Positions 1 through 10,900 of a stretch of DNA of 64,000 nucleotides are shown piece by piece. This stretch comes from Callorhinus ursinus (taxonomy: Eukaryota; Chordata; Mammalia; Carnivora; Otariidae), in contig NW_020312785.1 in the NCBI RefSeq assembly GCF_003265705.1, positions 128,755,665 through 128,819,664 of the forward strand, in the 5' to 3' direction. The first letter of the stretch is position 1. Each line of letters begins with the position of its first letter. Below the pieces are notes generated by a model. It ran no database searches and was not told the origin of the DNA. It was given only the letters and a program-made list of their open reading frames with translations. The translations under genes and the position numbers were made by a program.

Positions 1-98
1 TGAGTGCAGTCTGCTTCAGTTTCTCTTTCCCTCTCCCTCTGCCCCTTCCCACCGTGCACGTGCTTTCTCAAATGAATAAGTAAATCTTAAAAAAAACT
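1..98 (+). mobile_element. CAN-SINE, 3' part cut by window start
   Basis: CT-rich body (ctctccctctgcccc), then an aaatgaataagtaaatctt tail and an A-run: the 3' half of a tRNA-Lys-derived carnivore SINE. The tRNA-like head lies outside the window. Confidence 0.85.
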
Positions 99-1544
99 AA
101 AGCTAGTTATGATAAATATTTGTGGCCTCAAGGTCAAGTTATCAGTCTCTTACCCTGTCTGTAAAGAAATAAAGCTTTCTCTTTTTTGTGCTAATGTGTT
201 TTCAAAGGAAGGCCATTTAGTATCAATTTGGGTTAGACACTTTGTCAAAAACTGGATATAATTTATCTGGAAAATCATTAAATCTGGGTCACACCGGACA
301 TCTAATCTTTAAATTAAAACACATGCTGCTACTTTGCTCCTGCCACAGTTTTTCCCCACCGAGTTAGATGTAAGTTTAAAGCTGGTAAGTGTGCCAACCC
401 TAGGTAAGGTTTTAGATCTGTTGAAGTGTATGACTTTATTGGCTGGCTCTTCTAGGTCATAAATCTTTATAGTAAGTTATATAGGGCCTGAATTAGAAAT
501 GAACTTTTTCCAATTTAACACCAGAGTTGGAAATCAGGAGCAGTTTTGATGACAACGAAAGCTGCTCACTGGAGCAGCACCCAGCTGGGCCTTGTGGCCT
601 GTATCTAAGAGTCACAGTTCACAAAACTGCCAGAGTACACTTGTTACTTAGAGTATGCTTGTCAGTTTCTGTTCTTTTGCTTTACCTGGATGTAATATCA
701 AACATGAGCAAATGCATAGGGTTGTATTAGCCCTTGATGAATTTCCCTTGGGGATTATAAAGAATGCCGCCAGAAATCAGCAATGATTTTGTGTGACTCA
801 GAGAACAGGCCTTTGTATTTCGAGTAATGCTTCATTTATACTTTTGTAGGAAGTTATTAGATCTAAGTAACCACAGTACCCAAAGCAGATTAATGATTAT
901 TACACCATAATGAGTATGGTTCTGTCATACTTCATAATTAAAGAGGATGATTCTGATAGTATATTTGCTGGGCTACACTTCCAACCATTGGCTTTATTTT
1001 CTCAGGAGTAATGGAAAGTGGATGGTGCTTTGCTCTTGCTTCTCTCAGCCTTGTGAGGATTCGTGTAGGTAGATGACTATGAAAGGATCAGGGTAGTATG
1101 TTTCTAGGGTTGGACGTGTCACCTTTAAACATCCAACACAGCATCAGTAAACCAGAAAAAGCAGCGCAGAAGAGAGCGTTCCATAGGTGGCTATTAGAAA
1201 ATAGGTACTGGATTGCAGAATGAGAGATTTCTGTGGCTGTGATAGAATGCCAAACCAAAATCTCTGTGGTTTACAAAACAGTCAAGTGCTAATAGAATAT
1301 AGATAGGACACAAGTACCCTTGGGTAGAATTTTCTAGAAGTAGTCTTTGGCTACTCTCTGATTAACCTGCTGTTACGTGGGTAGCAGATGAAAAGACAAC
1401 ATGTACTTAATCCTTCTGGTGAAATCTATCCCTCACATACCTTCTCACTAACTATATATAAGGCAACTGAGAAAATGGATGCTGAAAAACTATTTATTTT
1501 GCAGTCTTGCTACTATAGCTAATATGTGCTCCTCTTTAAAAGGC
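99..1544. other. Unassigned AT-rich DNA, no gene seen
   Basis: No repeat family or exon recognised with confidence. A 67-codon open frame near 527-730 has no recognisable domain and is within chance length. Confidence 0.5.
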
Positions 1545-2012
1545 TCTATTAGTTTACTAGGACTGTTGTAAATTACCACAACTTTGGTGGCTTAAAACAA
1601 AAGAAATTTATTCTCTCACAGTTCCAGAAGCTAGTCTGAAGTCGGGGTCAGCAGGGTTGTGTTTCTTCTCAAGGCTCTAGGGAAGAATCCTTTCTTTCCT
1701 CTTCCTAGCTTCTGGAGGCTCCCAGCAATCCTGGGATTTCCTTGGTGGTTAGCTACATCACTCCGATCTCGGCCTCCATTGTCACATAGCCTTCTTCCCT
1801 GTGTGTGTGTGTGTGTGTGTGTGTCTGTATCCCAATCTCTCCTTTCTTTTGTAGAGGCACCAGTCATTGGACGTAGGGTCCACTCTAATGCTACATTATC
1901 TTAGCTTAATTACATCTCCAGAGACCCTATTTTAAAACGAGACCACATTCACAAATTTGAGGTTTAGAACTTGAACATATCTTTTTGGGGGAGACAGTAC
2001 AACCCAGTACAG
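1545..2012 (-). mobile_element. MLT1-type LTR (ERVL-MaLR), solo
   Basis: Read on the plus strand it runs from an LTR 3' end (attagtttactagg, then gtggcttaaaacaaaagaaattt, containing the complement of the AATAAA signal) to the complement of an LTR 5' start (acatatctttttgggggag, ending cagtaca). Internal phrases such as cttctggaggctcc and atcactccgatctc match the MLT1B/C consensus as I know it. A (TG)12 array sits inside at 1800-1824. An 81-codon open frame here is a by-product of the LTR, not a gene. Confidence 0.85.
1800..1824. repeat. (TG)n microsatellite inside the MLT1 LTR
   Basis: About 12 uninterrupted TG units. Confidence 0.95.
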
Positions 2013-2738
2013 AGGCCATGGTCGGGGTGAGCAGTAGTTTTCAGTGTAGATTCAGAGTTATGGTTTTATTATAGAATTGCTAATTACAGAATTTATAAGT
2101 GGGTATCAATTCTCTAACACATAAGGGAAGTTGTGTAAAGTGAGAGATAATTCCACTTTGTTTAGAATGTTCGGTTAAAATATTTTTGGTGTTTCTCTCT
2201 GCAGCATTTAAACAACAGTTTTAACCTTTAGGATATGGTTTCTTTTTTCTTTTTAAAAATTGAAGTATAATTAACATACAATGTTATATTAGTTTCAAGT
2301 GTACAACAGATTGATTTGACAGTTCTATCCATTACTCATTGCTCACCATGTGTAATCACCATCTGTCACCATAAATTATTACAGGATTCTTGACTATATT
2401 CTCTATGATGTACTTTTCATCTCTATGACTTATTTATTTTATAACTGGTAGTTTGTATCTTTTAATCCCCTTTATCTATTTTGCTCCACCCACCCACCCA
2501 CCCCTACCCCTTCCCCCTGGCAAACACCAATTTGTTCTCTGTACTGATGAGTGTGTTTTGGTTTTTTAATTTTTAACTGATGGTCTGTTCATTTGTTTTT
2601 TAGAGTCCACACATAGTGAAATCATATGGTATTTGTCTTTCTCTGCCTGACTTCTTCTACTCAGCATAATACCCTCTAGGTCCATCCATGTGATTGCAGA
2701 TGGCAAGATCTCATTCTTTTTTATAGCTGAGTAATATT

Positions 2739-2740
<2 letters not shown>

Positions 2741-2789
<49 letters not shown>
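2741..2789. repeat. (TG)24 microsatellite
   Basis: 49 bp of uninterrupted TG at the point where L1 3' regions usually carry a short TG/TA stretch. It is long and pure enough to be length-polymorphic. Confidence 0.98.
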
Positions 2790-2790
<1 letters not shown>

Positions 2791-2861
2791 TCCTCCATTC
2801 ATCTATTGATGGACACTTAGGTTGCTTCTGTATTTTGGCTATTTTAAATAATGCTGTAGTA

Positions 2862-3043
2862 GGGCGCCTGGGTGGCTCAGTTGGTTAAGCATCTGCCTTC
2901 GGCTCGGGTCATGATCCCAGAGTCCTGGGATCGAGTCCTGCATCGGGCTCCCTGCTCAGCGGGGAGCCTGCTTCTCCCTCTGCCTCTCTCTCTCTCTGTC
3001 TCTTATGAATAAATAAATAAAATCTTTTAAAAAAATAATAAAT
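2862..3043 (+). mobile_element. CAN-SINE, full length, inserted in the L1
   Basis: Complete head (gggcgcctgggtggctcag), CT-rich body, aaataaataaataaaatctt tail. Flanked by imperfect target duplications aaataatgctgtagta (2846-2861) and aaataatgctccagta (3044-3059). Both flanks are L1, so the SINE is younger than the L1. Confidence 0.97.
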
Positions 3044-3254
3044 AAATAATGCTCCAGTAAAATAGGTGTGCATATATCTCTTCAATTTAATGTCCTCATT
3101 TTCTTTGGGTAAATACCCGGTAATTTCTTTGGGGAATTACTGGATCATATGGTATTTCTATTTTTAATTTTTTTGAGGAATCTGTATACTGTTTTTCACA
3201 GTGGTTGCACCAATTTACATTCCCACGAACAGGGCACAAGTGTTTCCTTTTTTC

Positions 3255-3450
3255 TTTGCTTTTTTTTTTTTCTTTTAAGATTTTACTTATTACAGAGAGA
3301 GAGAAAGCACAGGCAGGGGGAATGACAGGAAGAGGGAGAAGCAGGCTCCCTGCTGAGCAAGGACCCGATGTGGGACTTGATCTCAGGACTCTGGGATCAT
3401 GACCTGAGCCAAAGGTAGGCATTTAACCGACTGAGCCACCCAGGCGTCCC
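3255..3450 (-). mobile_element. CAN-SINE, antisense
   Basis: Reads T-run, aagattttacttatt, GA-rich body, then gactgagccacccaggcg at 3429-3446. Flanking tttcctttttt/tcctttttcg looks like a target duplication within the L1. Confidence 0.95.
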
Positions 3451-3505
3451 TCCTTTTTCGTACATAACAACAATTTCTTGATTTTTCCTTTTATTTTTCA
3501 CTGCT
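3451..3505 (-). mobile_element. Possible continuation of the L1 beyond the SINE
   Basis: Text such as acataacaacaatttcttg is compatible with the next stretch of the same antisense L1; short and diverged. Confidence 0.4.
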
Positions 3506-3630
3506 CATATATTTGATACATATATCCAGAAATACTTGTCAAGAGAGTAAAGATAGGGTGGAAGATAACTGGCTGTCAACCTTATTGTTTAGCATGCTCA
3601 TAAAGTTAATGAGGCATGAAATGAACGTTC

Positions 3631-3809
3631 TTTTTTTAAAGATTTTATTTATTTTTTGAGAGAGAGAGTACACAAGAGGGGGAGGGTCAGAGAGAGAAGC
3701 AGACTCCCCACCGAGCAGGGAGCCCGATGTGGGACTCAATCCTGGAACTCCAGGATCATGACCTGAGCCAAAGGCAGTTGCTCAACCAACTGAGCCACCC
3801 AGGTGCCCC
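3631..3809 (-). mobile_element. CAN-SINE, antisense
   Basis: Complete antisense copy from ttttttaaagattttattt to gagccacccaggtgcccc. Target duplications atgaaatgaacgttc (3616-3630) and attatgaatgttc (3810-3822) are diverged but alignable. Confidence 0.96.
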
Positions 3810-3924
3810 ATTATGAATGTTCTGATAAACCTTGTAGTTTATTATGAGGACGAGGGCTGAAGAATACTATTAATTATGAAGTGTGTAGTACTTCAGTTTT
3901 TATTTTCTACTAATTTTAATCTGT

Positions 3925-4020
3925 GAAGTAAGTTAGAATATGTATTATCTGCACTTACAAGATGGAAAAGCTGAGGTATTATAGAGATAATATGAATCCT
4001 GTTCAGTGTACCAAGTGGAA
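3925..4020 (-). repeat. MIR fragment, antisense
   Basis: Resembles the antisense MIR core: ctgtgaagtaagtt, tattatctgcactt, gatggaaaagctgagg. Diverged. Confidence 0.45.
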
Positions 4021-4287
4021 ATATGTGTCTATAACCTAAAAGCAGAAAATATCAAATGTCCCCTACTCTCAAGGCATTTATATCTAGTGTGAGGTGTAGT
4101 CAAGTAACAAGCAATTATGTCTAATGTAATGGTGTAGATGTATATGTATTTGCTTTGATAGCAAATAGGTGAGTTTTGACAAAAAAAAGGAATGAAAAAT
4201 TTTGAGGAAAAACAAAATGAACAAAAACCATTCCTTCTTTATCTCTTTCCCCTTTTTCCCCTGGAACTGGTATACAGTTTCTAAATT

Positions 4288-4320
<33 letters not shown>

Positions 4321-4924
4321 CAGGTAAATTAAAGAGAGGTGATCACTGCAGAATAATATGCTCTGAAGGATCAGGTACAGATATTTCACATCACAGAGCA
4401 AAAACACAGGAAAGGACAAACTGTCCGTTCTAAGTCTAGGGAAATCCAAGAATCAGGTAGCAGACTGATTTGAGTTGAGGCCCTGGGAGGAGCTTTCTCT
4501 GTTTCTAAACCACACATGGCAGTCAAGGGCAACAAAGTCCAGCAGCAGTTAGGCTCATGAGGGAGAATTGCCTGGGGCTGGGAGGATTGAATCCTGTGGG
4601 AGTCCAGAAGTCTCTGTTCCAGATGCCCCCCAATCTGCTAGTCTTTGTTCGAGGTCCTCGACCTTGCAGAGCAAGGCAAGTCTTTTCCTTTACTGTTGGT
4701 CATTTGGCTCTTGCCTAACGATGAGGAAAGTGAAGCTCCATTCCGGAGATTGCAGGATCATTCTGGGCCTCACCAGTGTGTCTGTTGGTTGTTGAGGTTC
4801 TCCTAAGAAGAGTTGGAAGGAAAAGGGGATTGAGGTCAAATTTGTATTTGCTAAATTAAACTTTCTAACTTTTCAGTATTTCCAGTTAGAAGTACTCCAG
4901 TAGTTTCTTTTATACTACTGTCTC
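4021..4924. other. Unassigned DNA with a GC-richer block
   Basis: 4293-4320 is a (CAAA)n-like A-rich run. From about 4450 to 4800 the sequence is richer in GC, with several CpGs (around 4648-4662, 4718, 4743), but I recognise neither a repeat nor a protein. A 75-codon open frame lies here without any recognisable domain. Confidence 0.4.
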
Positions 4925-4929
4925 AAAAG

Positions 4930-5050
4930 CATGATATAAATGTCCTAGCTGTCTACTTAATAGCTGTATCATGTTAGGCAAGTTACTTAAGTTTTTTTTA
5001 GTTCATTTCCTTAAACTAGAAGACCAAGATTGAGAGTGTGAAGATGAAGT
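4930..5050 (+). repeat. MIR fragment
   Basis: Contains aatagctgtatcatgttagg followed by caagttacttaag, matching the MIR segment 'agctgtgtgaccttgggcaa...'. The 3' part is degraded. Confidence 0.5.
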
Positions 5051-5224
5051 ACTTAGTGCATTGCATGCTACCTTCTAAAGAATCAGGGAATGTTTCATCT
5101 GTTTATGAAAATTCTTAATACATATTTGTTAAAGATGCATTATTTAAATTAATAATACTAATTGGAATAAAAGTGAAATCACAATTGCTTGTCTGCTCTG
5201 TATACATATGTGTAGAGAGGAGTA

Positions 5225-5480
5225 AAGTTAATTATCTGGTCATAAATTAGCTGCTGTAATAATTAAAATTGCTGCATAAACAACACATTTAGATGACAGT
5301 ATGGATCCCATATGTAGCCATCTTGTGTTCAAAGAAGTGGCAAGCCCTCCAGAGATAAGGCAGAATGAATTACCAATTATTATAATCACATATTTAATTA
5401 AACAATAACTTTTAATGTATGTAAATGTTGGCCTTAGTTGATTAAATGCATTATAATTGTTTATTTAAATTTTCACTATT
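5225..5480. promoter_or_regulatory. Candidate conserved non-coding element (homeobox/forkhead sites)
   Basis: Unique DNA with clustered TAAT/ATTA cores, an ATAAACAAC forkhead-like site (5276-5284), a TGACAG MEIS/PREP-like site (5294-5299) and repeated aattat/attaat words, with no decayed repeat visible. This is the texture of developmental enhancers, but AT-rich DNA gives such words by chance. Conservation cannot be judged here. Confidence 0.2.
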
Positions 5481-5915
5481 GTAAAATTTATTTGCTGTGT
5501 TTTTAAGGGAGAGATTATTATTCATGTTAAAAATCCTTTTGTCTTATAAAGGAGCTTGTTTGTACACTAGATCAGTTTGGAAGCGTGTGGGTTACAGTCA
5601 GCAGTAGTGGCAGCAGCAAGCCTCAGTAGGTTTCAGAGAGATTTCAAAGGTGCCAATGTTTCTTACTGGACATTTTTGAAAAGCTTAAACTCTTTAACCA
5701 CTCTTTGTGAAGTTATAGATAGTGTGTTAGTAGCATGCCCACTGGTTCTTAGAACGGTAAATTCAAACAAGAAGTTTGCGATGTCAGTTCCTCAAGATGT
5801 TTGAAAACTGTAACTAAAATTTGGACGCCTGGCTTTTGCTACCATAGTTTAGAGTTCAGAGACAACTGTTCTTTCCTCCTCCTCTCATTTGAGTATACTT
5901 ACATGGTACTGTAAA

Positions 5916-6090
5916 GCAGTAGTGCTCGAGGTCTCAGGACCCAACATCACATCATCTGAGAACTTCTTAGAAACACGGATCCTCTGATTCCACTCCATAC
6001 TTGGAGAAGCAGAAACTCTGGGCTGGGATCTCAGAAACCTATGTTTTAACAAGCCTTCTAGGTAATTCTGATGCAGCTAAAGCTAGAATA
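5916..6090 (-). mobile_element. MER5A (hAT-Charlie) non-autonomous DNA transposon
   Basis: Plus-strand text reads as the reverse complement of MER5A: catcatctgagaacttctt, agaaactctgggctggga, then gttttaacaagccttct and attctgatgcagctaaag. Confidence 0.75.
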
Positions 6091-6439
6091 TCATTACTTT
6101 TTATCAGGTTGGCTCTTAGCCAATTTGATGGAAATTTTAAGGAAAAACTGACAAACTATAGAGAAGCTATTATATTATAGATAAGGAACCAAGATGCTTT
6201 TTGAAAAGTTAAACTTCAGCACATCATGTGGTTAACATTAATTAGGTAAACTTCTTCTTCAGCTTTATAACAGAAACAAATGATAAATGTTTCAAGCCAT
6301 TAATATGTAATTTATGTCATATTTATTTCTATGATAGTATGGCTAATATCCCTTTGACCTTATTTTTTCCTAATGATATTTTAACTATAAACTTCCAGGA
6401 AAGAGAATGAAAGTATCAAACTTCAAATTACAGTTATAG

Positions 6440-6835
6440 TCATTAAGATCAATCCAGCCTTAATCATTTGGGCCTTGCCTCCCAAAGACTCAATCAGTCT
6501 AAATTACTTTATTTCCCTCAACTTCTAATGTTCCTTCTTCACCTTTTGGTGCAGAAGATTTTGTTACCTCTGCCTGGAAACACCCTTCCACAACACTTCC
6601 CCTTAGCCTGCTCAGTCTCTAGATTTTAAGCCTAGATATTTCTTGATGTAAACTTCTCTTACCTTCTTTGTATTCCCACAGATCCTGTGCATACCACTAG
6701 AGAGTAATTGCTTGTGTATTGCTCTGTATCCCTTAGTACACTGTATGCTCTGTAAAGTCAGATTTTCTCCAGCTCCTGGGACAGTGCCTGGTACACATCA
6801 GCATTCAGTACATACCTAATGAATTGAATTAATAG
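6440..6835 (+). mobile_element. L2 LINE 3' end
   Basis: Matches the L2 3' region in order: ctctgcctggaaacaccctt, tgtaaacttctcttacc, the 'gtctgtatccc' region and a final block with gggacagtgcctggtacac and acctaatgaattgaatt. Confidence 0.75.
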
Positions 6836-6943
6836 TCATTCCATTAAATCTAGCAACTAAGCATTCGACAAAGAGTATGGATGCGTGAGTGTTCGTGTAT
6901 ATAACCTGTTACTACCATATATTTTGTATATCTTGTTTTTTAC

Positions 6944-7136
6944 CTTTTTTTTAAGATTTTATTTATTTATTTAATTGACAGAGAGACAGAGAGGGAACAC
7001 AAGCAGGGGGAGTGGGAGAGGGTGAAGCAGGCTCCCTGCTGAGCAGGGAGCCCGATGCAGGGCTCGATCCCAGGACCCTGGGATCATGACCTGAGCCAAA
7101 GGCAGTCGCCCAACCAACTGAGCCACCAGGTGCCCC
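6944..7136 (-). mobile_element. CAN-SINE, antisense
   Basis: Full antisense copy: ttttttaagattttattt, GA-rich body, gagcagggagcccgatgc, then gagccaccaggtgcccc. One C of the usual gagccaccCagg is lost. Confidence 0.96.
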
Positions 7137-7489
7137 TCTTCCTTCTTTTTTATGTTTGAGAGTAAAGTCCTTTGTAACTCATTGCCCCCTTCCTCAGGAA
7201 CACTTCTAACATGTGTCTCATCCTATTCATCCATGTTTTAAAAGAAAATAAACAGGACCCAAATGGTGCTTTATCCTAGTGTATAATTCAGCATGTGAAA
7301 TTACATTTTAATGACATTGTTACAGTATGAAAGAACCTTTTAAATCTGAGACTTGCTATTATATATTTTGTAATGAACCTTAGAGAAAACCATACTAGTC
7401 TATTGCTTTTGGTTTTCAGGGGAGATCTCACTGGCTGGAGACACTCATTCTACCTGACCCCATTTCCAGTGAGTGAAAATATCTTTAAT

Positions 7490-7575
7490 CGGTTTATATG
7501 AGCCAATGTACACTTGTAAAGCACCTCACACAGTGCCTGGTATACTACAAATGATAAATAAATGTGAATTGCTTA
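7490..7575 (+). repeat. MIR 3' fragment
   Basis: cttgtaaagcacctcacac, agtgcctggtatac, then gataaataaatgtgaatt: the MIR 3' half. Confidence 0.6.
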
Positions 7576-8514
7576 CCTTCCCTTTTTTGAGCTTTCACAA
7601 ACATAGCATACCATTTCTATGAGGTAGAGGCCATGGAAAATGTGGGGGAGGGAGGGAATGAGTATATTAACTGTCAAGGAAGGTGCTTAAGTACAACCTT
7701 ATCCTCAACTTCAAAATTATTAGTTAGATGTTGCTATGTATTTTCCAAATTAAATTTCATGATGTGTATTTCTCTTTATCATGTTTATTAATAGCTGAAG
7801 AAATAGTGTATTAGTCATTTTTTAAAAAAACCTACATGTAAGTATACTTCAGATCCCTGAAGGTATGTTTTTACAAATTATGATTATTGTCTCTCTCTCT
7901 CTCTATATATAAAACATATGTAAATATATACATTAAAATATATGTTTTTTAAATAGACCCATAGGAATTTGGTATTTAGTCCTGGAAGGAAAACACTTAG
8001 CCTCTGCCACTGTTTTACCACAAATTTTGTTTTATTTATATTTTAAACCTGAAATATTTTTAATTAACCAAACCAAACAGCAGAACCCAAATACCTATAT
8101 TTGGCTAGTTAGGTTGACAAGGATTAAAACGATACAACCCAGCTTGTCAAGGATGTGGGTATATAGGCAACATTGCATGCTGTTGGTGAAACCATGGATT
8201 GGTACAGTCTTTCCAGCTGCCAATTAAGCACTATGTATACTGTGACTCTGAAATTATAAAGGAAATAATTGGACAAGTGCTCAAAGATAACTGTCCATGG
8301 CTAGTCATGTAGCATTTTGTGTAGTAGTAGCCTAAATTTCTAGCTGTGAGAGCTTAGTGAGGTAAGTTAACTGTGTCTCTTCTACAGAATGAATAGGCAA
8401 CCGTTAAAATGTTGATGTATATATATGAACATGGAAAGATTTGCCTAATATGTTAAGTGCAGGGAGAGAGGCGGTTACATAGCTGTATTTGGCTTAAGTA
8501 AAGAAAAAAATTCA
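7576..8514. other. Unassigned DNA, no gene seen
   Basis: Unique AT-rich DNA apart from the simple repeat at 7891-7911. A 66-codon open frame at 8027-8227 has no recognisable domain. Confidence 0.5.
7891..7911. repeat. (CT)n(TA)n simple repeat
   Basis: Seven CT units run into a short TA array. Confidence 0.9.
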
Positions 8515-8714
8515 GGGGCGCCTGGGTGGCTCAGTCAGTTAAACATCTGCCTTCAGCTCAGGTCATGATCCCAAGGTCCTGGGATCAAGTCCTGCACTGG
8601 GCTCCCTGCTCAGCAGGGAGTCTACTTCTCCTTCTCCCACTTCCCGTGCTTGTGTTCTCTCCCTCTCTCTCTGTCAAATAAATAAATAAATAACGTCTTT
8701 TAAAAAATTTTTTT
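8515..8714 (+). mobile_element. CAN-SINE
   Basis: Full-length copy; head ggggcgcctgggtggctcag, tail aaataaataaataaataac. Target duplication aaaaattca ends at 8514 and recurs at 8715-8723. Confidence 0.97.
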
Positions 8715-9458
8715 AAAAATTCATAAGGTAATATACAGAAATAACAGTAGTTATTTCTGGGCAGCTTTCCTCCCCCTCTTCTTATCTGTATTTCTTAAAG
8801 TTTCCTTTATGGAAATTTTTTATTATTACTGTTACTGTTGTTGTTGTTACTGTTATTACAATTCTGTCCCAAGACAAGGAAACCATGCTATAATAGCACC
8901 AGGTTCTGTACTATTCTAGTAGGCGAGAATTGAATTTAAGAAAGGTTTTTCCATGGGAAATTTATTTTAGTGATATCTACAGAAGAACATTTTAGGGGTA
9001 CCTGATTCAGCCATCTTGCTAACTTAAACTTTATAGTTTTGAAATATAATCCTAAATTTTTCAGAGGGTAAAAGAATTTGTTTCAAGTCAAGTCTGCCCT
9101 TATGAATACATGAAATAGGAAGCCACTCATTAGGTCCGATTTCAGGGATCCTGAGTCTCCCTTCCTTCCAAATCCTTCTCATTCCCTCATCGTCCATGTA
9201 GTCAGACTTGAGACGGAAGCATTACAAGTATTTTCCTTAGGTTAAGCATTTCTTCCTGTGGTCTTTTATGAAAGGTTAATGAGGGGCAGTATGTCAAATA
9301 TCACTGACTTTGTTGTTTTTTTGTTTTTGGTGGATGAGGCCATTAGCTCAATCTACTCCAGGGTATATGGGGGAGGTTGTCTCCTTTTTCTCCATTTTAA
9401 TATGCCCCATGTTAGTGGAAAACCATATGCCAAATAATTAGCTTAAACAAATAGATAA
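8715..9458. other. Unassigned DNA with a TTG/TTA-rich simple repeat
   Basis: 8819-8859 is a degenerate (TTG)/(TTA) array. Nothing else recognised. Confidence 0.5.
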
Positions 9459-9636
9459 GGGGTACCTGGGTGGCTCAGTCATTAAGCGTCTGCCTTCGAC
9501 TCAGGTCATGATCCCGGGGCCCTGGGATCGAGCCCCGCATCGGGGAAGCCTGCTTCTCCTCCCACTCCCCCTGCTTGTGTTCCCTCTCTCGCTGTGTCTC
9601 TCTCTGTCAAATAAATAAATAAAATCTTAAAAAAAA
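9459..9636 (+). mobile_element. CAN-SINE with internal deletion
   Basis: Head ggggtacctgggtggctcag and tail aaataaataaataaaatctt are normal. The body jumps from cgcatcggg to gaagcctgcttctcc, so the usual 'ctccctgctcagcg' segment is missing. Flanked by agata/agata. Confidence 0.96.
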
Positions 9637-9989
9637 GATAATTGTGATAGCAGATTTCCAAGTGATTAATAGAGGGGGAGTGCCCAGGTATAGATTTCAT
9701 TGTTAGTTATGTCTATTGCCAACTGATTTAGATAGGCTTAAGCAGATTTGAAAACCAAATACCTGAGATGACATCAATCACCTGCTTCAGAATCTCAAAC
9801 TTTTTCTTTCTTCTGGCTTTTTATATGTTTTGACAAGAAACATTGTGTAGTTCTGCTGATGTCTGGTCACCTGCAGATTTAGAGTAATGCTTTCAAATCT
9901 TTTTCTCCTTGATCTTTCTGTGCATTTGAACAATGGAGGACTCATTCTTTTTAAAAATTTTCTCTTTCCTTGGCTTCCATGATGCAGTT

Positions 9990-10582
9990 CTTTCTTTGTC
10001 CTTCTTATCTGACCGCTTCCTTTTTGACTCTTGATTTGGTTACTCTTCAGTACCCTAACTGGATATTCACCACAGCTGAGGCACTGGCCTTTTGCTCTTC
10101 TTGCATGTGTTCTTCTCCTTGATGTTGGATGGGCCTTTTTTTTTTTTTTTTTTACAACTTAAACAATTACAACTTACTCTTATCTTTCCCTCAGATCCTT
10201 CTCTTTGTGTATGTCCACCCCAAGTCTCTCCTCAGAATTTACTGCTTGGGAATATCTCACATCTTCATTAAGTCAGACACAAAGTCCTGTGAACTCTTTT
10301 TTCAAAGTTTATATCCAGTCACCCCTTTTTTCTGTCCTCATTGGCATCAGCCTCCAGGCACGTAGTACTTCTCATTCAGGTGATTGCTAACAGCTTTTAA
10401 TTGATACTGCCAGCTAATCTTTTTAAAAGGTTGCTACTAAGTCAGCCTGACTGAAACACCTGATTGTTTTCCAGTGATGTCGTCTTACCTTCTTTACAGT
10501 ACCAACTTTTTTACCAGCTCCTCACTGGTTATCTCCTTCTTAACACTGCTTTCTTAGAAATTGTATAATCTCGTAGTTTTTA
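9990..10582 (+). mobile_element. L2-like LINE fragment
   Basis: Pyrimidine-rich text follows the L2 ORF2 3' part: cctccaggcac region, ctgccagctaatctttttaa, tgattgttttccagtg, cagctcctcactgg. It is interrupted by an 18-T run at 10136-10153 and by the SINE at 10583, and may resume at 10785-10900. Confidence 0.5.
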
Positions 10583-10771
10583 TTTTTTTAAAAAGATTTT
10601 TATTTATTTTAGAGAGAGAGAGAGAGCACAAGTTGGGGGAGGGAGAGGGACAAGCCGACTCTGCACTGAGCATGGAGCCCGATGTGGGGCTTGATCCCAG
10701 GACCCTGAGATAATGACCTGAGCGGAAATCAGGAGTTGGCCGCTTAACCGACTGAGCCACCCAGGCGCCCC
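10583..10771 (-). mobile_element. CAN-SINE, older subfamily, antisense
   Basis: Carries ccctgagataatgacctgag and gaaatcaggagttgg, the older body close to the tRNA-Lys anticodon arm. Target duplication tcgtagtttt (10571-10580) recurs as tcatagtttt (10776-10785). Confidence 0.96.
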
Positions 10772-10900
10772 TATTTCATAGTTTTTAGTACTTAATCATA
10801 CCACACCTTGTACTGAACTATTTTATTAGGGATTTGCTTGTATCCCCACTTAAATTTCAAGAACCTGTTGAATTGAGCACCACCATTGCATTTTTTCCTT

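Larger units (their letters stand above)
2244..3254 (-). mobile_element. L1 LINE 3' end (ORF2 end/3' UTR), antisense
   Basis: Plus-strand text is the complement of a mammalian L1M 3' region. It starts at the element's 3' end (ttgaagtataattaacata), then passes gtccatccatgtgattgcag, gatctcattcttttttatagc, gatggacacttaggttgct and ggatcatatggta. It is interrupted by the SINE at 2862 and truncated by the SINE at 3255, with likely continuation to about 3500. No intact reading frame remains. Confidence 0.85.

Noticed and set aside
1631..1904. 78- and 81-codon overlapping frames
   Set aside because: Inside an MLT1 LTR and its TG array.
5577..5804. 75-codon frame in unique DNA with a few CpGs
   Set aside because: It starts at TTG, not ATG, has no convincing splice sites and no recognisable domain; length is within chance.
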